DNA of 64,000 nucleotides from CAWJLE01 sp963843645 (GTDB lineage: Bacteria; Chloroflexota; Anaerolineae; DAOTYC01). The stretch spans positions 186,001 to 250,000 of the forward strand of contig CAWJLE010000001.1 of assembly GCA_963843645.1 (NCBI GenBank), written 5' to 3'. The notes beneath the pieces are model-generated. The model worked only from the letters and a program-made list of their open reading frames with translations. It made no database searches and had not been told where the DNA came from. Shown here piece by piece: positions 35,244 to 44,800 of this stretch (its first letter is position 1; each line of letters opens with the position of its first letter). The position numbers and the translations under genes are program-made.

Positions 35244-36440
35244 CTATTGCACGGGAAAAGAAAAAGAGAAGATCGACCCGTGCCCGGATTCGCTCTCGAC
35301 AGAAATACGGCCGCCATGGCCCTCTACGATCCTGCGTGCAATCGCGAGGCCAAGGCCGGTGCTCTTCTCTCCGGAAGTAGACTTGACGCTGGTCTTCTGA
35401 AACGGTCTGAACAGCTTCTCCAATTCGGCCGCCGGGATGCCGGGGCCCTGATCGCGCACCGACAGCACGATCTCATCGCCCACACGAGCCAGTCGGACGT
35501 CGATCTGAGCGCCCGGCGACGAGAATTTAATGGCATTCGAGATGAGGTTGTTGAGGACTTGCTCAATTTTGCCGGCGTCCACGGATAGGGGCGGGACATC
35601 CCCGTCGGTCTCGAGGGCCAGCTTGATCGATTTCTTGGCCGCCAGATGATCGTTCAGCATGACGTTCCTTCGCACCAGCTGCAGCAGATCGGTCTGCTCC
35701 AGGTCCAGCTCCAGCCGTCCGGACTCGATCCGCGAGATGTCCAGCAGGTCGTCGATCAGACGGAGCATGAACTCGCTCCGGTTCTCGATGATGGCCAGGA
35801 ACTCGAGTTGTTCGGGGGAGAGCACCGAGGCAGCGTCGGACTGCAAAAACTGGCTGTAACCCATGATGACGCCCAGCGGGCTGCGGAGGTCGTGGGCGGC
35901 CATGCCCAGGAACTGGTTCTTTTCGAGGTTCAGCTGCTCCAATTTGGCATTCGTCTTGGCCAGCTCGCGCTGCATATCCGCCAGATCATTGTTGAGACGG
36001 GTCAGCTCGTCAAGCAGCTCGCAGTTGCGATCTGCGGCGGGGCGACCGTGAGGTTCGTGCTCCTTGAGGACCGTGCGGAGCGCAGTCACCTGGTCGTTGT
36101 TGATCGACATCAGCTCATCGTACAGCAGGGCCGCGTCGGCGGGCGAGCGCGCCCCGATGATCAGCAAACCGTCGTCGGCGACGCCGCCCGCGAAATGCAG
36201 CAAGGTCAGCGAGCCGTGCCACGGCACGTTCATTTCCCAATCGAAAGCAGCGCGTTTCGCATGCAGCTCCGTCAGGAACAGGCGGGCCTTGTCATGGCTG
36301 GCTTCGTCCAACCGGGCAAGAAACGTCTGCCCTGCGGCATCTGAGGAGAAGATGCCGAGATCGTCTCGAATGACCTGCTGGATTTCGCCATCAGGCGCGC
36401 ACACTATCGCGAAGCCTGCCGATTCTGCGGCGGAATTCAT
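35244..36440 (-). CDS. Soluble PAS-like sensor histidine kinase
   Basis: 398 residues, no membrane segment. The N-terminal ~110 residues look like a PAS fold (AGFAIVCAPDGEIQQVIRDD). A coiled coil (about 125-170) precedes the dimerisation helix with FLGMAAHDLRSPLGVIMGYS. ATPase boxes: NLISNAIKFSSPG (N), VRDQGPGIP (G1), LFRPFQKTSVKS (F) and GEKSTGLGLAIARRIVEGHG (G2). It probably heads the operon with the response regulator, the cobalamin protein and the helical protein. Confidence 0.9.
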   Translation of the reverse strand: MNSAAESAGFAIVCAPDGEIQQVIRDDLGIFSSDAAGQTFLARLDEASHDKARLFLTELHAKRAAFDWEMNVPWHGSLTLLHFAGGVADDGLLIIGARSPADAALLYDELMSINNDQVTALRTVLKEHEPHGRPAADRNCELLDELTRLNNDLADMQRELAKTNAKLEQLNLEKNQFLGMAAHDLRSPLGVIMGYSQFLQSDAASVLSPEQLEFLAIIENRSEFMLRLIDDLLDISRIESGRLELDLEQTDLLQLVRRNVMLNDHLAAKKSIKLALETDGDVPPLSVDAGKIEQVLNNLISNAIKFSSPGAQIDVRLARVGDEIVLSVRDQGPGIPAAELEKLFRPFQKTSVKSTSGEKSTGLGLAIARRIVEGHGGRISVESESGHGSIFSFSFPVQ

Positions 36441-36522
36441 GTCTCACGGACTCCCCTGGTATGGTGGTGATCCAGCTAACATTCGGCGCGCGCGGCCCTG
36501 GCCTTGCCGCCCAGCATCGTCT

Positions 36523-39500
36523 CTATTTGTTCGCCCGACCGCGAAGGACCTCGTGCACTTTGCGGGCCAGCGCGACGGCGGTGAAAGGCTTCTGCAGGAA
36601 GGCCACGCCTTCGTCGAGGACGCCCTGGTGCACGATCGCGTTGTCGGTGTAGCCCGAAGTGAACAGGACGGCGCAGGTCCGGGCAGCTTGGCCTTCAGCC
36701 GGACCGCAAGCTCCTTGCCGCTCATCCTGGGCATGACCACGTCGGTCAGCAGCAGGTCGATCTTGCCCGGCATGGTCTTGAACCACCTGGAGCGCTTCGT
36801 CCGCCGTTGGCCGCCTCCAGCACGGTGTAGCCCAGATCGCGCAGGCTCTGGACCGTGAGATGCCGCACGATGGACTCGTCCTCGACCACCAGCACGGTCT
36901 CGCGTGCCGCGCGGCAACAGTTCGCCTCGGCCGGCCGCGTCGGCCGCTCATGGCCGTCGCGCTCCACCCGCGGCAGGTAGATCTTGAACGTGGTCGCCCT
37001 GGCCCGGCTCGCTGTAGACCCAGATGTTGCCGCCGTGCTGCTTGACGATGCCGTAGACGGTCGCCAGGCCCAGGCCGGTGCCCTTGCCCTTCTCCTTGGT
37101 GGTGAAGAACGGCTCGAACAGGTGGGCCTTGACCTCGTCCGTCATGCCGGCGCCCGTGTCGCTGACCGCCAGCATGACGTACTCGCCGGCCACCACTCCC
37201 ACGTGCTGCCGGACGTAATCGTCGTCGAGGGTCACGTTGGCCGTCTCGATGGTCAGCTTGCCGCCGTCGGGCATCGCGTCGCGGGCGTTGACGGCCAGGT
37301 TGACCAGCACCTGCTCGATCTGCCCGGGATCCGCCTTGACGGCGCCCAGGTCCGGGCCCCGGCACCGTCACCAGCTCGATGTCCTCGCCGATGAGCCGGC
37401 GCAGCATCTTGTCCATGTCCAGGATGAGCCGGTTCAGGTCGATCACCTGCTGCTCGATGATCTGCCGCCGGGAGAAGGCCAGGAGCTGCCGGGTCAGTCC
37501 GCGCGGCCCGCTCGGCGGCCCGGATGACCTCGATCGATGTCCGCGTGCGCGGGCGTCGTCCGGGCGGCAGGCTCTCTTGACGAGACCGCGCGTAGCCGCC
37601 GATGGCCGTCAGCAGGTTGTTGAAGTCGTGGGCGACGCCGCCGGCCAGCCGGCCCACCGTCTCCATCTTCTGCGCCTGGAGGAACTGCTCCTGCGCCCGT
37701 TCTTTTTCCTCCTCCGCCGTCTTCAGAACGGTGATGTCCTGCCAGGTAGCAGGAAGACCTTGCGTCGATCGAACTCGAAGGGGGTCGTCGTCGCCAAGAC
37801 CCACGACAGCGTGCCGTCTTTTCTTCTCAGGCGAATGGTGCGGTCGACGAAATGGCCGAACTCCTCAATGTCGCGCTGCGACTGGCCCGCTTCCGCCGGG
37901 TCCGCAGAAAAGATCCCAGATTCTGAGCCGCAGCAGCTCATCCCCCGTATAGCCGGTGATGTCCTCCATGGAACGGTTCACAGCGAGGAGGTTCCCGTCC
38001 ATGCCCGCGGTCCCGATGCCGACGGGGGCGGCATCGAACAGAAGGTGGTACCTGGCCTCGCTCTGCCGAAGCTCCGCATTGGCTCGCTCGCGTGCGGCCC
38101 GCGCGCGCAGAGTGACGAGACCATAGGCAGCATCCAGGGCCAGTTCCTCCAGCAGCTTCATCTCCTCGGTATGAAATGCATCTGGCTTCGTCCCCAGGAT
38201 GTTGATCGCACCGAGCGTGTGGCCGTCGGCCACCAGGGGCAGGGCAGTCGCAGACGCGAACCCGCGCTGCAACGCCCGTTCGCGCCACGAATCGTCTCGA
38301 GGGATACGCTGCAATGTCGTTGCAGACCCAGGCCCGGCCGGTCCGAATGGCCACGCCGGCGGGACACAGGCGGCGACTCGTCCTCCGCCCAGGTGAGGGC
38401 CAGGGATTGGAGGTGTCCCCCGTCGAGACCTGCGAATGCGACAGGCCGGATAGTCTTCGCCTGGTCCTGCTCGGCGAAACCGATCCAGGCAAAGGCATAC
38501 CCCCCCATTTCCACGATGTTCCGGCAGATTTCCTGCAGAAGGCCGGGCTCGTCGCTGGCGCGCACCACCGCCTGGTTGCACTCGCTGAGCATGTGCAACG
38601 CGCGGTTGAGCCGCCGCAGCTCCTCGTCGGCTTGCTTCTGGCGGGTGATGTCACGGCTCATGCCGACCGTGCCCACCACGGCTCCACGCCCGTCATGCAA
38701 AGGGGCCTTGACGGACGACAGCCATCGCGCCTCACCGTCCGGAGTGACGTAGGGTTCTTCGATGCTTACGGCGCCGTCGGCCCGCATAGCAGCCCGGTCG
38801 GCTTCCATGTACTGGGCCGCCAGGTCTGAGGGGAAAAGGTCGAGATCGGTCTTCCCGACCGCTTCACCAGGGCTCTGCAATCGCGCCACACGCGCCTGCG
38901 CCTCATTGATCAGAATCATGCGGCCTGCAACGTCCTTCACATAGACGAGATCCGGCAGCGTGTCGATCAAGGTGCGCAGCAGTCGTCTCTCATCCGCCAG
39001 CGCCCTGTTGGCGCGCTGATGCATCAAGGCTTCCACAAAGGCTGCGGACAACGCTTCCACCGCTTGTTGATCCTCGAGATTGTAACCAGATGACTTGTTC
39101 GCCAGGCAAATTATGCCGATGGTGTGTCCCGAGAGTGTCAAAGGCACGCCCAGGAAGCAGGCGATCGGCGGATGCCCGTCCGGAACGCTCGCCCAGTCTG
39201 GGTGAGAGGTGAGGTCGTTGCACATTACGGGGCGCTTGCTCTCGACGATGCGGCCGCACAGGCCGCGGACCTCCATGTGTCGGCGCAACTTCTGGGGGCC
39301 GGTCCCCGGAATTCGGCAGGCCTCGAAGGTCGGATCGCTGATGGCGATGGTGTTCATTCGACCCGCCTCACCCATCTCGTTGATGAAGCCGAACGAGCTG
39401 CCGGTCAGCTCCTCAGCCACCGTCAGGCAGGCGCGTGCGACCTCCTCATCGCTCTCGGACGCCAGGGTCTCTCGCAGGACGCGATTGATTGCCGCCACCA

Positions 39501-41365
39501 CGGCGTTCTGTCGACGGGCGCGCTCTTCGGCCCGCTTGTGGTCACTGACGTCACGCGCGGTGCCCATGACGGCGATGATGTGACCCGTATTACTTCTTAT
39601 GGGGACCAGCTTCGTGGCGACACACAGTGGACCGGCTGGAAACGGGATATCACGCTCGTCCTCGTGGGGCTGGCCCGATTCGAACACCTGTCGCGTCGAG
39701 GCCGCAAGATGTCTCTGCCACGTTTTCGGGAAATAGCTCATCGAGGTGCATTCCAACAATCTGCTCCGGCGCACGCCCAAACTGCCCGGCAGCGGCGTTA
39801 TTGATGTATTCCATCCTACCGTCGTGATCGATCACGAAAATTGCGTCCGGCGTGGACTCGGCCAGTGCTCGATAGCGCTCCTCGCTGTTCCGCAGCGCTT
39901 CTTCCGTCTGCCGCTCGCTGGTAAGATCAGAGGTGATCCCGACGATCATGGTGACGTGGCCGTCCGCATCCTTCACGGGGACCTTGGTGGCGCGCAGGTA
40001 ACGGACCGCGCCGTCGGAGTTGACGTGGCGCTCGACATGCCCAACCACCGGCTCGCCGGATTCCACCAAGCGCCGTTCATCCGCATACATCTGTGCCGCC
40101 AGGTCGGGCGGAAAGACATCCAGGTCCGTCTTGCCGACGACTGCCTCCGCGGACTCCGCGCCGACCAGGTCGATCCACGCCTGGTTCACCCGGATGAAGC
40201 GGCTTTCGGTGTCCTTGAAGTAGATCAGGTCCGGCACGTTGTCGAGGAGAGCGCACAGCAGGTCTTCATTGTGCCGCGCCGACTCCTCCGCACGCTTCCG
40301 GCCGGTCACGTCACGCACGATGCCCAGAACGAGGGCCTCACCGCCGACAGTCAGGTTAGCCAGGCTCACCTCGGCATCGAAAAGAGTCCCGTCCCGGCGA
40401 CAATGTTGCCAGTCAAATGTGCGCGCCCCGCCTGCCGCGGCGGCCGCGATGTGCCGGCGCGCTTCCTCCGCCGAGCTACCGCCGTCGTACTGGTAAGGCG
40501 GCGAGAAGGCGTCGGGCGGTCGTCCAATAATCTCGTGCCTCGGGCAGCCGAACATTTCCAGCGCCTTCTGATTGCAGTCGACGAACTGCCCCTCTTTGAT
40601 CAACAGTATTGCGTCGTTGGCCGACTCAAACAAGACCCGGTACCGTTCTTCGGTCTCGTGTTCGCGCTCCAGGTTGTTGAGCCAGTACTCGACCTCTCGT
40701 TCTGCCCGCTCGTGACTCAGAAGCTGGTCCGGTGCGACGTAGTAGAAATTGCGGTGGACGCGCCCGCGACTGATCAGCAAGGGGTGAGTCATGATTGCGC
40801 CCTTGATGACCTCCGGTTCGAACTTCCGGCGATCGTACTGACAGAGGGCAATGACCGGATACCGGGCGAAGACTTCGCTATTGAGCCTGGCTTCATACTC
40901 GAGCAGTTTTTCCGACGATCGGCAGCCTCTGAGCGCCCACGTCATCTCGCTCGTCACACGCATGCCCCGGTAGCCCTCGCCGAGCGCCTTTTCTGCCTCC
41001 GCAATCAGGATCGCAATCATCCCGTCAGGGTCGCAGGATCCCTCCCGCGTGTGTGAGTGGGTCTTGCTGACGATGGCCAGCTGCCCTCTGGATTCGGCGG
41101 CGGATGCGTCGATGCCCTGCTGCTCCAACTGCGAGCGTATCGCGTCAAAAGCGCTCGTGTCGACGAGGCATAGGCATTTCTCGCCTCGTTTCAGCCCGAT
41201 GACGAGAAAAGGAATGACCGCGTCTCGCCATTCCTCAGTGGTTTCATATACGATGCACAGGTGGTCGTGAGCCCGCGGGGATTTCAATGCTTCATGGAGA
41301 ACTACGGCCTGACCACTGCCGGGAGACTTATCCCGCTCTAAGTCGTGACTCAGATCGATTGACAT
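36523..41365 (-). CDS. Giant hybrid histidine kinase: MEDS-PAS(x3)-GAF-PAS-GAF-PAS-HisKA-HATPase-REC (many frameshifts)
   Basis: Read as one gene of roughly 1610 residues from the ATG at 41365 (CAGGAG upstream). MEDS/DcmR-type domain: HDHLCIVYETTEEWRDAVIP and YRGMRVTSEMTWALRG. PAS units include LFESANDAILLIKEGQFVDC, LLDNVPDLIYFKDTESRFIR and LIDTLPDLVYVKDVAGRMIL. GAF domains contain CFLGVPLTLSGHTIGIICL and ALPLVADGHTLGAINILG. HisKA is VGRLAGGVAHDFNNLLTAIG, HATPase has GTGLGLATVYGIVKQHGG, and the receiver carries LLLTDVVMPRMSGKE and SGYTDNAIVHQG. The 5' half to about 39720 is intact. Downstream, frame changes near 39720, 38390, 38330, 37920, 37740, 37530, 37345, 36985 and 36800 must be repaired. 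It likely integrates several cytoplasmic signals. Confidence 0.75.
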
Positions 41366-41617
41366 TGTGGACTCCTGTCGCAAGCTCGATCCCGACGCCG
41401 ACGAACCGGATCGAATGCATACCGGTTGGGGCAATCATTCGACAACGAACCACGTCCCGACTCAGTCGTGTTGTTTTACTATGTTGCGATTATATATCCA
41501 AACCCCATGTCAAACAAATTGATCTTTCGATTGAACCAGACCGTGGCGGGCAAGCTGCTCTCTTTCAAACTTCTCACCACCCAGGGCATCAGTGGAGGCG
41601 AAAGGGGAAAGAAATCT

Positions 41618-41722
41618 CACCACCAAGGACACCAAGGGACACAAAGAAAAACACAAAGAAGAAAGGCATTTGGGGGGTCTTCTTTGTGTTTTTCTTTGTG
41701 TCCCTTGGTGTCCTTGGTGGTG
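41618..41722. repeat. ACACAAAGG-type long inverted repeat
   Basis: Arms of about 44 bases (CACCACCAAGGACACCAAGG and onward) separated by a GC-poor loop. Internally quasi-periodic GACACNAAGG units. It belongs to the same class as 49296-49525 and 62270-62644. It lies in the 485-base gap between the divergent kinase and CHAT genes. Confidence 0.8.
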
Positions 41723-41793
41723 AAAGCTTTTGTTCTTCGGCCCTTTGCGGTGGAATCTCCCCTCTCCTTCTTTGCGTCTCTCCGTGAGTCCGT

Positions 41794-41799
41794 TATAAT
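41794..41799 (+). promoter_or_regulatory. -10 box before the CHAT gene
   Basis: Perfect TATAAT 51 bases before the start codon; the -35 at 17 bases (TTTGCG) is weak, so activation by a factor is possible. Confidence 0.45.
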
Positions 41800-41850
41800 A
41801 TTCGCAGCGGATCGGACTCAAACGCATATGGGCCGGAAAGGTGCGGCACG

Positions 41851-44800
41851 ATGACCGACTTCACGCTCGACGTTCGTCTCTCCGGAACGGGCCAACCCCA
41901 CGAGTACCGGGCCGAGGCGCCCGGCGCCGCGACCACCTTCACTTACCGCGACGACCTCCTGTCCGTCCGCCAGCGGCTCCAGGCCCTGGAGGCCGGCGCG
42001 ACCCTGGGCGGCGGCCCCGAGGTCCGTGCCGAGGTCGAAACCTTCGGACGTGACCTGTACGGCCGGCTGTTCTCCGGCGACTTGGGCGCGCACTGGGCGG
42101 ACCTCCGCGCCGCTGCCGGCGGGCAGCCCGTGCGCCTCCGCCTGCGCGTGGCCGACGACGCCCCGGTGCTGCAGGCCCTGCCCTGGGAGTTCCTGCACGA
42201 CGGCGCGGGTTTCCTGGTCGCGGGGCGGCAGGTCTTCCTGACCCGCGGCGCGGCCGACCTGCCGGACCTGCCCGCGCCCGCCGCCGAAAGCGGCCCCCTA
42301 AACGTGCTCTGCATCGTCTCCCACCCCCTGAACCTGCCCGACGAGGCCCGCTTCGAGCCCGACGAAGAGCTGGCCGTGATCTACGAGGCGCTCGACGCAC
42401 CCCTGCGCCGCGGCCAGATCGACCTGGACGTCGTGGACGAGACCTCGGTCACGGAGATGCAGCGCGTCCTGGTCGCGCGCGACTACCACGTCGTCCACTT
42501 CATCGGCCACGGGAACTTCGACGAGTCGCACGGCGGTTACCTGGTCATCGAGGACGAGTCAGGCGATGCGACTCCCCTGCCCGGCGACCGCTTCGCCGCG
42601 CTGGTGGGCGGGCGGCAGGTGCGCCTGGTCCTGCTCAGCGCCTGCCGGGCCGCTAAGGCCTCGCCGCGGGCGGCGTACCTCAGCGTCGCCGGGGCGCTGC
42701 TCCGGCGCGGACTGCCCGCCGCCGTCGCCATGCAGTACTCGATCCGCAACGACTCCGCACGCACGTTCTACCGCACCGTGTACCAGGCCCTGGCGGCCAA
42801 CCGCCCGCTGGACCAGGCCGTCGCCGAGGGCCAGCAGGCGCTGTACCTGGACGGCGGCGACCGACAGCTCGACTGGGCCACGCCCGTCCTGTTCACCCGC
42901 GGCGCAGGCGACTGGCGGTTGGGCATCGACGCGGGTGTGACCCGCGGGGCGCAGCCCGGCTTGCTCCAGCCCGACGCCGCGCCCGCCCCGCTCGGCGGGC
43001 TCGGTGGACTTGAAGACGTGGGCCGTGGGTTCGTGGGCCGGCAGCGCGAGCAGCGGGCCATCCGCCGCGCCTTCCTCCAAGAGACCGCCCGCGCCGCCCT
43101 GATCCACGGCTTCGGCGGCATCGGCAAGACCATCCTGGCCACGCGCGTGGCCCGCCGCCTGGCCGAAACCGAGCGGTTCGACGGCGCGTTCGGCCTGACC
43201 GTCCGCGCCGACCTGAAGCCGGAGGAAGTGCTGCGCGCGCTCAACGGCTTCCTCAAGCGGTGCGGCGTGGACGCCCTCGACGCCGTCGTGCTCAGCCCCG
43301 CCCCGCTGCCGCAGAAGATCGACGCCCTGGTGGGCCTGCTGCGGCAGATGCGCCTGGTCCTCATCTTCGACAACTGCGAGAGCTGGCTGACGGCCGTGGA
43401 CGGCCGGCACGTCGTGGCCGATCCCGAGGTCGCCGACCTGCTGGCGCGCCTGACCGCCGGGCTGGACCGGGGCAGCAAGCTGATCCTCACCAGTCGCTAC
43501 ACCTTCGACCTCCTGCCGCCCGGGCGCGGGACCGGCGCCGTGCTCCCGGTTCCGCTGGGCGAGTGGTCGCCGGGCGAGGCGATCCGCCGCATGGGCGCGC
43601 TGCCCGGCCTGCGGAACGCGGACTACGCCACGCGCGCCCGCGTCTACCGCCTGATCGGCGGGCACCCCTACGTGCTCAACCTCTTTGCCGAACGCGCCGC
43701 CCGCAGCGGCGTGGACCTGGTCCTGAACGACGTCACGGTCGCCGACGTGCGGCGCGAGGCCGACGAATTGGGCCGGTTCTTCCTCGCCCGGATCGTGGAC
43801 GACCTGAGCGCATCCGCGCGCCGGCTGCTGGTCCGCCTGGGCGCGCTGCGCCGCGAGGAAGCGCCGCGCCCCGCGCTGGAAGCCCTGTCCGGAACGACGC
43901 GGATCGACGTCGAGATCGACGAACTGGTCGGCTGGGGCCTACTCAGCCCGGCGCGGTACGACGACAACTTGTGCGATGATCCGGAGATGCGCTACCGCCT
44001 GCACGCCCTGGTCCGCGAGCGCGCCGCCGCGCGCCTGGGCGAGGGCAAGGAGCGGAAAGACGCCCTGCTGGCCCTGGCGGGGTTCTATTCCGACGAGGTC
44101 CGGCTGGAGGCGGTGAAATACAGCGACGTCCGGGTCTTCAACCGGCTCGAGGCACGCCACTACTACTTCGCCGCCGGCGAGTACGACCGAGCCGGCGAGA
44201 TCGACTCCAACATGACCGAGCACCTGGTCAGATGGGGGCTTCTGGACACCGCGCGCGCCATCAACCGCGAGACGGCGGAACACGCGAGCGGCAAAGTCCG
44301 GGCGGCGGCCCTCCACCACTGGGGCATCGTGGAGCAGGAGCGGGGCAATTACGCCGAGGCCACCCGCTGCTACGAACAGAGTCTCGAGATTGAGCGCGAA
44401 CTGGGCAACAAGAGCGGCATCGCCAGCACGCTCGACCAGTTGGGCGTTTTGCACAGTCTTCAGGGCAACGTCAAAGAGGCAATAGGCTACCACGAACGGA
44501 GTCTTGAGCTAAGACAGGAGCTAGGTGACAAGCACGGAGTTGCGATCACGCTTCACAATCTGGGCAATATCCACCAGGATCAGGGCGATTACGGCGAGGC
44601 GGCCCGCCTATACGAGCAGAGCCTCGAGATCAGGCGCGAGCTGCGCGACAAGAGCGGCATCGCGGACAGCCTGCACCAGTTGGGCATGATCCATCAGGCT
44701 CAGGGCGATTACGGCGAGGCGATCCGCCTCTACGAGCAGAGCCTCGCGATCGCGCGCGAGCTGGGCGACAAGCGCGGCATCGCCCAGAGCCTGGGCCAAC

